From Campylobacter sp. (GTDB lineage: Bacteria; Campylobacterota; Campylobacteria; Campylobacterales; Campylobacteraceae), in contig NZ_JAHZBQ010000002.1 of assembly GCF_019423325.1 (NCBI RefSeq), positions 124,001 through 188,000 on the forward strand: a stretch of DNA of 64,000 bases. The letters run 5' to 3'. The first letter of the stretch is position 1, and the number at the start of each line of letters is the position of its first letter. Of this stretch, positions 43,341 through 51,559 are shown piece by piece. The position numbers and the translations under genes are program-made. The notes below the pieces were generated by a model. It worked only from the letters and a program-made list of their open reading frames with translations. It was not told where the DNA came from and made no database searches.

Positions 43341-44029
43341 AGTTCCTCCTTTTGAACCGGATTAAATTTTAATTTTTTGGCTTTGGCGATAAATTTTTTC
43401 AGCGCCAGCTCCTCGCGGACGCCGATTTTATAGCTTATAAATTTCAGATAATTTAAAATTTCGCGCTCTTTTATGCCGCGCGAAAGGGCGTAGCTTTGCA
43501 GGATATATCTTGGAATTTTAATGCGCGAACATAAAAATTTCGTCGCCAGGCGTGAGTAGACTTTTTCGTTTTTCACGCAGCACAGCCGCCCGAAAACAAA
43601 GGGTAAGCCCGTGCGCTGCTGCCAAATTTCGCCCAGATCGTAAAATTTATCCCCGCCCTGCGAAAGCAGCGCCTTTAGAGCATTATCGCCTATCAATACC
43701 TCGCCGCTAAGATCCAGCACGCGAGCTAGCATATTTGAGCTCATCGACGCGGGATCGAGCCTGGGCGCCGAGTTTTTGCGCACGAGCACGCTTAGTACCT
43801 CACGCTTTGCGACGATTCCAAGAGGCAGCTTACGGTATTTTGCGCGGCGGCTTTCGATGCTTGAGATCACCGCGGCATCTATACGCCTATAATAAAGATC
43901 GGCGCAGAGTTTGCTCGGCACCCCTTTTTTAAATTCTATAGATTTTTTAACATAAGACGGCAGCGGAAGGGATTTTAAAAATACGTGAAAAGGGAGCAAA
44001 TTTAGATAATCGATTTTGCCTAATAACAT
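43337..44029 (-). CDS. mqnA: Chorismate dehydratase (futalosine pathway)
   Basis: A 230-residue MqnA, first enzyme of the futalosine route to menaquinone. The N-terminus GKIDYLNLLPFHVFL, the RRIDAAVISSIESRRA segment, LIGDNALKAL and DLGEIWQQRTGLPFVFGRL are characteristic of the periplasmic-binding-protein-like MqnA/D fold. RBS GGAGAAAG. Coupled to gdhA downstream by ATGA. Confidence 0.9.
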   Translation of the reverse strand: MLLGKIDYLNLLPFHVFLKSLPLPSYVKKSIEFKKGVPSKLCADLYYRRIDAAVISSIESRRAKYRKLPLGIVAKREVLSVLVRKNSAPRLDPASMSSNMLARVLDLSGEVLIGDNALKALLSQGGDKFYDLGEIWQQRTGLPFVFGRLCCVKNEKVYSRLATKFLCSRIKIPRYILQSYALSRGIKEREILNYLKFISYKIGVREELALKKFIAKAKKLKFNPVQKEEL

Positions 44030-44039
44030 AACTTTCTCC

Positions 44040-44082
44040 GAATTTAGCGCAGGAAAAGAGGGCTAAATTCCGGCGCTAAATC
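44040..44082. repeat. Overlapping alternative hairpins upstream of mqnA
   Basis: GAATTTAGC at 44040-44048 can pair with GCTAAATTC at 44062-44070 (12-base-plus loop) or, slightly extended, with GCGCTAAATC at 44073-44082. The repeats lie in the leader of the mqnA-gdhA transcript, just before the mqnA ribosome site. They may be regulatory or only part of the AT-word filler. Confidence 0.35.
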
Positions 44083-44108
44083 GGAATTTAACCAAAAAAT
44101 TTCAGAAT

Positions 44109-44480
44109 TTATTTGACCTCGGTAATCGGGATGGATTTGTATTTGCTAAACTCCACTATGCCCTCACCTTTTTTGAAGTGGATACTCACTCCGTCCTTGT
44201 TCTCCATATAGATGCCGTCGGCGGCGCGGTCGCGCTTGAGGTCGTAGCTTTTGCCGCTATCGTCCTTTAACACGGCGGTATTGAAATCGTCGTTTGAGCT
44301 AAGCGAAAGCTTTTTGCCCTTATCATCGACGAAATAGAAGGTCTTTGCGTTCTCTTGAGTTATGGTTTTTTCGCTCTGTGCTTGCTTATTCATAGCGCTA
44401 TCCGGGGATTGGCGGAGCTGGTTTGAGCCGCATCCTAGCAAAATTAACGCCAAAGCGGCGCACGATAGAACTTTAAACAT
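44109..44480 (-). CDS. Lipoprotein with MliC-like (C-type lysozyme inhibitor) domain
   Basis: A 123-residue lipoprotein with lipobox LLGC (Cys at about 17). The C-terminal 80 residues follow the MliC/PliC pattern: FYFVDDKGKKLSLS, a TAVLKDDSGKSYDLKR strand pair, and SADGIY-like AADGIYMENKDGVSIHFKKGE. Such proteins protect periplasmic peptidoglycan from host lysozyme. It overlaps pncB by 8 bases. The call is by pattern; moderate confidence. Confidence 0.72.
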   Translation of the reverse strand: MFKVLSCAALALILLGCGSNQLRQSPDSAMNKQAQSEKTITQENAKTFYFVDDKGKKLSLSSNDDFNTAVLKDDSGKSYDLKRDRAADGIYMENKDGVSIHFKKGEGIVEFSKYKSIPITEVK

Positions 44481-45921
44481 ATTTCTCCTTTAAATTTAGG
44501 TTACACTCGTTGATGAGTGATTTTCGGATATCCCAAAGCTTTTGAGAGAGATCCACTTTATAGCTTTGCGGATGGACGTTGCGAAGGTGCTCGAGCCAAA
44601 ATTTACTCTTCTGCTCTTTGCTAAAACGCGCGATCTCGCTTACCGTGCGGCGCACGCCTACGAATTTGCCCTCCTTAAAAACGGGACGTAAGAGCTTATG
44701 CGCGCTGAAATTCGTTAAAATTTTACGCTTGTAGGTATAAAGCGGATGGAAAATTTCAAGCGGCGCGCTCTCGTCTATGTTCTCTCCATCAAGCGTGATC
44801 AGATCGGCAAGCGCCATGCCGTTATCTTTGTCGTAGAGTCTAAAGACCTGCTTGTAGCCCGGGTTGTTGATCTTGCGCGGATCGTTTGAAATTTTGATCT
44901 TAGCTATGATCTCGCCATCTTTTTCGATACCGCTTAGCTTATACACACCGCCGAGGCTCGAACTGTCTCCGCCCGTAATAAGCCTCGTGCCGATCCCCCA
45001 GCTATCGATTTTAGCCTCAAAAAGTTTGAGTTGATCGATCGCGTATTCGTCTAGATCATTCGACGCAGTGATCTTTGCGTCATCAAAGCCCGCCGCATCG
45101 AGCATCTTACGCGCCTGTTTGGTTAGATACTCCAGATCGCCCGAATCTATGCGAATCCCAAGCGGCTTATGACCGCTTGCGCGCAGCTCCTCAAAAACCT
45201 TGATCGCATTCGGCACGCCGCTTGCGAGAGTATCGTAGGTATCGACGAGCAAAAGCGTGCTGTTAGGATAAATTTTAGCGTAGGCGCGGAATGCCTCCAG
45301 CTCGCTATCAAAGCTCTGAATCCAAGAGTGCGAGTGGGTGCCGATCGCAGGGACGTCAAATTTTTTTGCGGCGAGCACGTTTGACGTGGCGCTGCAACCG
45401 CCTATAATCGCAGCCTTTGCGCCGTAGATGCCCGCACTTCGCCCCTGAGCACGGCGCAAGCCAAACTCCATCACCGAATCATTTTTGGCGCTAAAGTTTA
45501 TACGCGAGCTTTTCGTAGCGATGAGAGTTTGGAAATTTATAGTATTTAGGATCGCGGTCTCGATGAGCTGTGCTTCCATGATATTTGCTTTGACGCGGAT
45601 AAGCGGCTCGTGCGGAAATACGATCTGCCCCTCGTCCATAGCGTAAATTTCGCCGCTAAATTTAAAGCCTCTTAGAAATTCCAAAAATTTCGGCTTAAAG
45701 AAATTTAAACTTTTTAGATACGCGATGTCGTCCTCGCTAAATTTTAAGTTTTCGATATAATCCACGACCTCGTTTAAGCCGCAAAATATCGCGTAACCGC
45801 CGCCGCTTGGGTTTTTGCGATAAAAAACGTCAAAAACCGCCGTCTGATCGGGCTTTGTAAAAAAATAGCCCTGCATCATACTAAGCTGATAAAAATCGGT
45901 AAGTAAAGCCAAATCTTTCAT
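44473..45921 (-). CDS. pncB: Nicotinate phosphoribosyltransferase
   Basis: A 482-residue enzyme of NAD salvage that joins nicotinate to PRPP. Conserved: LALLTDFYQLSMMQGYF at the N-terminus, FGLRRAQGRSAGIYGAKAAIIGGCSATSN, GTHSHSWIQSF with the phosphorylated His, RIDSGDLEYLTKQAR and GIGTRLITGG. Full length. The lipoprotein gene follows directly. Confidence 0.96.
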   Translation of the reverse strand: MKDLALLTDFYQLSMMQGYFFTKPDQTAVFDVFYRKNPSGGGYAIFCGLNEVVDYIENLKFSEDDIAYLKSLNFFKPKFLEFLRGFKFSGEIYAMDEGQIVFPHEPLIRVKANIMEAQLIETAILNTINFQTLIATKSSRINFSAKNDSVMEFGLRRAQGRSAGIYGAKAAIIGGCSATSNVLAAKKFDVPAIGTHSHSWIQSFDSELEAFRAYAKIYPNSTLLLVDTYDTLASGVPNAIKVFEELRASGHKPLGIRIDSGDLEYLTKQARKMLDAAGFDDAKITASNDLDEYAIDQLKLFEAKIDSWGIGTRLITGGDSSSLGGVYKLSGIEKDGEIIAKIKISNDPRKINNPGYKQVFRLYDKDNGMALADLITLDGENIDESAPLEIFHPLYTYKRKILTNFSAHKLLRPVFKEGKFVGVRRTVSEIARFSKEQKSKFWLEHLRNVHPQSYKVDLSQKLWDIRKSLINECNLNLKEKYV

Positions 45922-45965
45922 TTACGCCTCTTAAATTTAATCTCGCCTCGCGCAGGAGCAAGAAA

Positions 45966-47222
45966 TCATAGCTTTTTGGCTTCTAAGCTTTTTTTATAAG
46001 CCGCAGCGTCGAAGTCTTTGACGCGAGCGACGCCGTCATCTACCGCAGCTTTTGCGACCGCCGTCGAGATCACGGCAAATACGCGCGGATCGAAAGGATT
46101 TGGGATCACGTAGTCTTTGCCGAATTTTAAGTTATCCTTGCCCAGCATCTTGCGGATTTCTTCAGGAACCTCTTCGCGAGCAAGATCTGCCATCGCGCGA
46201 GCGGCAGCAATTTTCATATTTTCGGTAATCTTTTTGGCTCTTACGTCAAGCGCGCCACGGAAGATATACGGAAAGCCCAAAACGTTATTGATCTGATTTG
46301 CAAAGTCGCTTCTACCTGTGCCTACGATCGCGTCGTTTCGTACTTCCTCGACCTCGCTTGGATAAATTTCGGGTACCGGATTTGCAAGCGCAAAAATGAT
46401 TGGATGCGGCGCCATAGTCTTTACCATCTCTTTAGTTAAAACGCCCGGCTTGCTAAGACCCAAAAACATATCCGCGCCCTTCATCGCGTCCTCTAGCGTA
46501 CGATCTGCAGTGTCTAGGGCAAATTCTTTCTTCTGCTCGGTAAGATCGGTGCGGCCCTTATGGATCACCCCTTTGGAATCGAGCATTATGATATGTTTGG
46601 CGCCTAAATTACGATACATCTTTGCGCACGCTATGCCTGCAGCGCCCGAGCCGCTGACTACGATCTTCATATCCTCGATTTTTTTGCCGCTGATAAGGGC
46701 TGCGTTGATTAGCCCTGCGCCCGTAATCATCGCGGTGCCGTGCTGATCGTCGTGCATGACGGGAATATCGACGGCTTTTTGCAGCTCGCGCTCTATCTCG
46801 AAGCATTCGGGAGCTTTGATATCCTCTAAATTTATACCGCCGAACGTAGGCGCAAGCGCTTTGCAAATTTCAATTATCTTTTTAGGATCTTTTTCGTCGA
46901 TCTCGATATCGAAGGCATCAACGCCGCCGAATTTTTTAAACAAAACCGCCTTGCCTTCCATTACGGGCTTTCCGGCGATCGCGCCGATATCTCCGAGACC
47001 CAAAACCGCCGTGCCATTAGTGATAACAGCTACGAGATTGGCCTTATTCGTGTATTTAAACGCAGCCTCGTGATCACCTTCGATCACCTTGCAAGGCTCC
47101 GCGACGCCCGGCGTGTATGCAAGCGCCAAATCCTCCGCAGTAGCGCACGGGGTTTTTACATTCGTTCCGATTTTACCGCCTATGTGGTACTTCAAAGCCG
47201 CTTCAACGTTTACTTTAGCCAT
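45966..47222 (-). CDS. maeB: Malic enzyme, short form
   Basis: A 418-residue NAD(P)-dependent malic enzyme converting malate to pyruvate and CO2. Conserved: YTPGVAEPCKVI, NGTAVLGLGDIGAIAGKPVMEGKAVLFKKF, HDDQHGTAMITGAGLINA and the dinucleotide site VVSGSGAAGIACAK. The C-terminal phosphotransacetylase-like domain of long MaeB is absent. RBS AAGGAT. It lies one base downstream of gltX, as in C. jejuni as I recall. Confidence 0.95.
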   Translation of the reverse strand: MAKVNVEAALKYHIGGKIGTNVKTPCATAEDLALAYTPGVAEPCKVIEGDHEAAFKYTNKANLVAVITNGTAVLGLGDIGAIAGKPVMEGKAVLFKKFGGVDAFDIEIDEKDPKKIIEICKALAPTFGGINLEDIKAPECFEIERELQKAVDIPVMHDDQHGTAMITGAGLINAALISGKKIEDMKIVVSGSGAAGIACAKMYRNLGAKHIIMLDSKGVIHKGRTDLTEQKKEFALDTADRTLEDAMKGADMFLGLSKPGVLTKEMVKTMAPHPIIFALANPVPEIYPSEVEEVRNDAIVGTGRSDFANQINNVLGFPYIFRGALDVRAKKITENMKIAAARAMADLAREEVPEEIRKMLGKDNLKFGKDYVIPNPFDPRVFAVISTAVAKAAVDDGVARVKDFDAAAYKKSLEAKKL

Positions 47223-47223
47223 T

Positions 47224-48603
47224 TTATAATCCTTTTTTGATTAAATTTGAAATTCTCGTTTTAACTTCGTCGCTTCCTAAAATTTCACAAATTTCAAAAA
47301 TCGACGGACTAACGCTTCCCCCCGTGATCGCAACGCGTAGCGGCTGAGCCAGGTCTTTTAGCTTGGCGCCGTTTGCGTCCAAAAATTTCATCGTCTCCTC
47401 CTCGCACTCCTTTGCGTTTAAATTTGCGCTTAGAGTATCCGCAAATTTTGCGAGTAAGCTTAGCGAACTTTCGGTTACAAATTTCTTATACGCCTTCTCG
47501 TCGTAGCAGCTCGGGCGATTTAGAAGAATTTTAATGCCCTCAGCCATCTCCACTAGCGTCTTTGCGCGCTGTTTGTACTGCTGCGCGATGAGATGTTTTT
47601 TTGCATGCGAACGGATATCGACGCCGAATTCTACAAGCTGCGCGGCAAGCTCATCGTCGTTTGAGTTTTTAATATAATGCGCGTTTAGCCACTCAAGCTT
47701 GGTTTGGTTGAAAGTACTGGAGCTCTTGCTGATATGGTTGGGATCAAAGTAGCGCTTCATCTTCTCCATGCTAAAAATTTCATCATCCCCGTGGCTCCAG
47801 CCCAGGCGCACTAAAAAATTTAGCAGAGCCTGCGGCAGATAGCCCATGCGCTTATACTCCATCACGTCGGTAGCGCCGTGGCGTTTACTTAGCTTGCTGC
47901 CGTCGGCGCCGTTGATCATCGCGACGTGGTAAAATTTCGGGATTTTAAAGCCTAGCGCATTATACAGCACGATCTGCTTTGGGGTGTTGCTTAGATGATC
48001 GTCGCCGCGGATCACGTCCGTGACGCCCATCAGCGCGTCGTCGATCACGACCGTAAAGTTATACGTAGGCGTACCGTCGGAGCGCGCGATGATGAAATCG
48101 TCCAAAATATCGGCGGCGTTAAATTTTATCTCGCCCTTGATGCCGTCACTAAATTCTATCGTACCGCTAAGCGGGGCTTTTATACGCACTACGGGCTCGA
48201 TCCCTGCAGGTGGCGTACCGGTAAAATCGCGATAGCGGTTATCGTAGCGCGGGCGCTCTTTGCGAGCTTCCTGCTGCGCGCGCAGCTCATCCAGCTCATC
48301 CTTGCTCATATAGCACTTGTATGCCTTGCCCTCATCTAGCAGCTTTTGTACATATTGTTTATAAAGATCAAAGCGTGAGCTTTGATACACGATCTGCCCG
48401 TCATAGTCTAGATTGCACCACTTAAAGGCTTCCTCGATCGCCTTAGCAGCCTCCTGCGAATTGCGCTTCAGATCAGTGTCCTCGATGCGCAGCAGGAATT
48501 TGCCGCCGTTTGCTCTAGCGTAAAGATAACTAAAAAGCGCCGTTCTAAGTCCGCCGATATGTAAATATCCCGTAGGACTCGGCGCAAAACGAGTTACTAT
48601 CAT
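47224..48603 (-). CDS. gltX: Glutamyl-tRNA synthetase
   Basis: A 459-residue class I synthetase. The HIGH motif appears as PSPTGYLHIGGLRTALF, the KMSKS motif as SKLSKRHGA. ATG 48603 has AAAGGA upstream and gives the standard TRFAPSPTG start. Campylobacters carry two GltX paralogues, one of which charges tRNA-Gln for the amidotransferase route; which one this is cannot be told here, though the malic-enzyme neighbourhood matches gltX2 of C. jejuni as I recall. Confidence 0.95.
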   Translation of the reverse strand: MIVTRFAPSPTGYLHIGGLRTALFSYLYARANGGKFLLRIEDTDLKRNSQEAAKAIEEAFKWCNLDYDGQIVYQSSRFDLYKQYVQKLLDEGKAYKCYMSKDELDELRAQQEARKERPRYDNRYRDFTGTPPAGIEPVVRIKAPLSGTIEFSDGIKGEIKFNAADILDDFIIARSDGTPTYNFTVVIDDALMGVTDVIRGDDHLSNTPKQIVLYNALGFKIPKFYHVAMINGADGSKLSKRHGATDVMEYKRMGYLPQALLNFLVRLGWSHGDDEIFSMEKMKRYFDPNHISKSSSTFNQTKLEWLNAHYIKNSNDDELAAQLVEFGVDIRSHAKKHLIAQQYKQRAKTLVEMAEGIKILLNRPSCYDEKAYKKFVTESSLSLLAKFADTLSANLNAKECEEETMKFLDANGAKLKDLAQPLRVAITGGSVSPSIFEICEILGSDEVKTRISNLIKKGL

Positions 48604-48635
48604 AAAATTCCTTTGCAAAAATTACCATTTAATGT

Positions 48636-48641
48636 TATAAT
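48636..48641 (+). promoter_or_regulatory. -10 box of the SurA-like gene
   Basis: TATAAT in AATGTTATAATCG lies 47 bases before the ATG of the SurA-like gene, in the divergent gap with gltX. Confidence 0.5.
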
Positions 48642-48687
48642 CGCGATCTTGTAATTATAAAGCAAAAAGACTAAATAAAGGTTAAAA

Positions 48688-49578
48688 ATGATAAAGAAAC
48701 TGCTTTTTTCCGCAATGATCTGTGCTGTTTGTGCAAATGCTGAAGTAGTAAACGGCGTCATCGCCGTGGTAGATAATGAGCCCATCACCGGCTACGAACT
48801 AGCCAAAGTTCAGAAGCTAACGGGTGCTTCGCCGCAAGCCGCGATGGAAATTTTAATCGGGCAAAAGCTGCAACAATCCGAGATTAAACGCCGCGGCATT
48901 GCGGTAAATGACGCGGAGATCGACGCGAGACTCAAAGCGATCGCCGATCAAAATAAGCTTAGCTTAGACCAGCTCAAAACCGCTGTGCAAAAGCAAGGTA
49001 TAAACTACGATGACTTTAAAGCAAATGTCCGCCGCACACTGCTTGAAGAAAAGCTCTATGGCTCGATATTCGCAGACATACAGCACCGCACGACCCCCGA
49101 AAATGTTAAAAAATTTTACAGCCAAAATAGTTCATTATTTACGACTTTCGACAGCATCACGCTCACCCGCTATATCGCAAAATCGCAAGCTCCGCTCGAT
49201 AAGATCCGCGCAAATCCGAAGCTCCGCCCAAGCGACGTGTATGTGATGAAGGGAACCCTCAAGGCCAATCAAATGGATGAGGGGCTCAAATATATCGTCA
49301 CGAACGTCGAGCAGGGCAAATTTTCGCCGATAATCCCTACGCGCAACGGCTACGAAATGTTTTACGTAAACGACAAAAAGGGGCTTCGTACGCTTGATTT
49401 TGACAGTGTGCAAGATAGGGCGATCGAAGGCTACGTGACCTCCGAGCGCAAAAAGGCGATCACTGAGTTCAACGACAGGCTCCGCTCAAACGCTAATATC
49501 CGCATTATCGAGCGCCCGCAGGCAAAAGCGCAAGGCGCAAAAACCGCTCCAAAAGTCAAAGTGCAAAAAAGGCAGTAA
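48688..49578 (+). CDS. SurA-like periplasmic chaperone / prolyl isomerase
   Basis: A 296-residue periplasmic protein with a signal peptide (cleavage after CANA), then the SurA N-terminal pattern VVNGVIAVVDNEPITGYEL, a helical chaperone module (LIGQKLQQSEIKRRGIAVNDAEID) and a parvulin-like region (TPENVKKFYSQN, KGTLKANQMDEGL, FSPIIPTRNGYEMFYV). The C-terminus is basic. It matches Cj1289-type SurA homologues beside gltX. It assists outer-membrane protein folding. RBS AAAGG. Confidence 0.88.
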   Translation: MIKKLLFSAMICAVCANAEVVNGVIAVVDNEPITGYELAKVQKLTGASPQAAMEILIGQKLQQSEIKRRGIAVNDAEIDARLKAIADQNKLSLDQLKTAVQKQGINYDDFKANVRRTLLEEKLYGSIFADIQHRTTPENVKKFYSQNSSLFTTFDSITLTRYIAKSQAPLDKIRANPKLRPSDVYVMKGTLKANQMDEGLKYIVTNVEQGKFSPIIPTRNGYEMFYVNDKKGLRTLDFDSVQDRAIEGYVTSERKKAITEFNDRLRSNANIRIIERPQAKAQGAKTAPKVKVQKRQ

Positions 49579-49630
49579 ATTTTAAAATCCGCCGCCGTGC
49601 ATTAAATTTTATAGAATTTAACGCCGATAG

Positions 49631-49744
49631 CGCAAGAGCGGCGTTTACGGCTACGTGAAGTACTTCACGGGATACGGCGAGAGCCTCATCGACTATGACC
49701 GCCACACCGATAAAGTCGGCATCGACTTTGCGATTTTAAAGTAA
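49631..49744 (+). pseudogene. pldA: Phospholipase A (OMPLA) C-terminal remnant
   Basis: An open stretch of 37 codons ending at TAA 49742-49744 has the exact C-terminal signature of outer-membrane phospholipase A: YVKYFTGYGESLIDYD, then DKVGIDFAIL, the last two strands of the barrel. Upstream an in-frame TAG (49628-49630) cuts the frame, and nothing resembling the catalytic His-Ser region is seen. Only the tail of the gene remains, beside the SurA-like gene. The rest was deleted. Confidence 0.78.
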
Positions 49745-49966
49745 AAAGTCCTCGCACTCAGACGGCGCCGACAAGGTAAAAATTGCTACAAACGGCCAAG
49801 AGCGATAAGCCAAATTTGTCCGAACAAACAAGCGCGGCAAATTCAACGAGCGGGCAATACGTATAGCAAAGTGCGAGAGTAAATTTTAAAAATTACAAAC
49901 GCGGCACGATCTATAAATTTACGTAAGGTCGCCGCCGCAACGCAAGCGCAAAACTTAAGGAGATAG

Positions 49967-50835
49967 ATGAAAAATTTATTAAGGTTTTTTATCGTTTTGA
50001 CCTGCGCGACCTCGCTACAAGCGGGTGGCAACTACGCGCCTAGGCAGCAAAACGACGAGCAAATCGCAACCTATGAGATATTTTTTAAATACGACCTACG
50101 CAACGGCGAAAAAGACGAAAACGGCAAAATACGCAACAGACTCTACATCATCGAGCTAGACGCGAGCGGCGCGCAGCTAAATCGCTACGTCATCGACGAG
50201 GCAAACGAGAAGTACAAACGCAAGATCCCCGATGATCCCTCTACGAAACTAAAAATCTCGCTCGTCGTCCGCAAAAACGAGCGCTGGGTGCTACTTGAAG
50301 TGTACTCAAAAGAGCACCGAAACGCGCCTGCGTTCACGGCCGAGAGATGTCTGTGGAGCGGACTAGAAAAGGAGCTACTGGAGGATTTTGACGCGGGCGA
50401 AGCGCTAAAACTTTACCGAAAAACCAAACGCTTCGACGCAAATTTAGGCTTTTTTACCGAAAATAACATAGCCGAATACCGCAAAGACGGCAAACCGTCG
50501 TATAAGGAATTTGTTAGCGTCCGAATGGGCAAAAAAGAAACGACTTTTGAAAAATATGACGATAGCGGACGCCTAAATAGCCGCACATACCAGCTAGGCG
50601 CGACCCGCTGCTTTTTGAGTTTTTTTACCCAAACGGTAAGCTAAAAAGCGTGATAGACCAGCGCCTATCAGCCAGCAAACCGCTAAACGAAGCGGTTAAA
50701 ATACAAAAGGAATTTAACGAAAAGGGCGAGCTCGTAAAAGAGGTCGTAACCGATGCAAAAGCGGGCGTGGCGACTACGAAATTTTACGGCGAAAACGGCG
50801 AAATCATAAAAGCCGAAACAAAAAATCTCAGATAA
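49967..50835 (+). pseudogene. YwqK/MORN-type repeat protein, frameshifted
   Basis: The first frame (49967-50644) has a signal peptide (cleavage near SLQAG) and a charged domain, then repeats of the YwqK type (IAEYRKDGKPSYKEFVS, EKYDDSGRLNSRTYQLG). It runs into nonsense (RCFLSFFTQTVS) and stops. From about 50605 the next frame continues the repeat, FEFFYPNGKLKSV, followed by KEFNEKGELVKEV and KFYGENGEIIKAE, to 50835. The shift is equivalent to a one-base loss near 50600-50615. YwqK-type proteins are often antitoxins or immunity factors. RBS AAGGAGATAG. Confidence 0.75.
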
Positions 50836-50854
50836 ACCAGATGCGGAAAAAGAT

Positions 50855-51442
50855 GTGTTTTTAAAGCTAGATCAAATTGCTCGCGAGCTAGACGAGATCT
50901 ATCTGCCTCTGGAGCAAGAGGGCATAACGGGCATGAGACTGTCGCTACAATGCGACTCTGGCGCGTGCGTACAGGCGATAGAAAAAGCGCAAGAAACTCT
51001 CGGCGTCAAATTTCCGCCTGCGTTTTCGCAACTAGTTTGTAAATTTGACTTCGGCGAATTTGAAGTTTGCAACGTACGCTTTGGCGTCGGAGGCGACTAC
51101 GCTAGCGAACTAGTGCGGCTAAACGGCACCGACGAATACGGCGGCAAATGGTAGTCAGGCGCGGCGCGTCCTGCAAATTTGATAGTTTTTGCCGTGGGCG
51201 ATCCGTGGATTTTTTTGCTTGATTGCGCGGACGGTTCGATTTATGCGTGGCTGCTTGGAGACGAAGAGCTTTGCGGCAGGCGCGTCGCGAGCGATTTTGA
51301 GAGATTTTTTAGAGCGCTTGCTAGTATCGATATCGCGCGACTAAGCAAAAACGCCGTGCCTTGCGCAGAAGAAATCGCCAAATTCGTCCAGGCTGACGAC
51401 GATAAGGCGCTTGAGTTTTGGCGAGAAACGGCGGAAATTTGA
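50855..51442 (+). pseudogene. SMI1/KNR4 family protein with one in-frame amber stop
   Basis: A GTG start at 50855 opens a SMI1/KNR4-type protein: an N-terminal helix, AIEKAQETLGVKFPPAFSQLV, FGEFEVCNVRFGVGG, DEYGGKW, then a TAG at 51152-51154, then SGAARPANLIVFAVGDPWIFLLDC in the same frame, and the C-terminal helix ending KALEFWRETAEI. The stop follows a TGG and replaces what should be another Trp or similar residue. One G-to-A change explains it. It is amber, so selenocysteine readthrough is not the answer. SMI1 proteins serve as immunity proteins to polymorphic toxins. Confidence 0.82.
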
Positions 51443-51559
51443 TAAATTTAACGCCTAACGCTAGGATTTTTGCGCTACAAATTTAAGCGCGGACACCGAA
51501 CGGCGACAGAGCGATCCATAGTAAAAATCGCTCCGAAACGCCTAACTTTACAACCAAAT

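Noticed and set aside
51152..51154. Recoding (selenocysteine) at the SMI1 in-frame stop
   Set aside because: The codon is TAG, not TGA, and no selenocysteine element follows.
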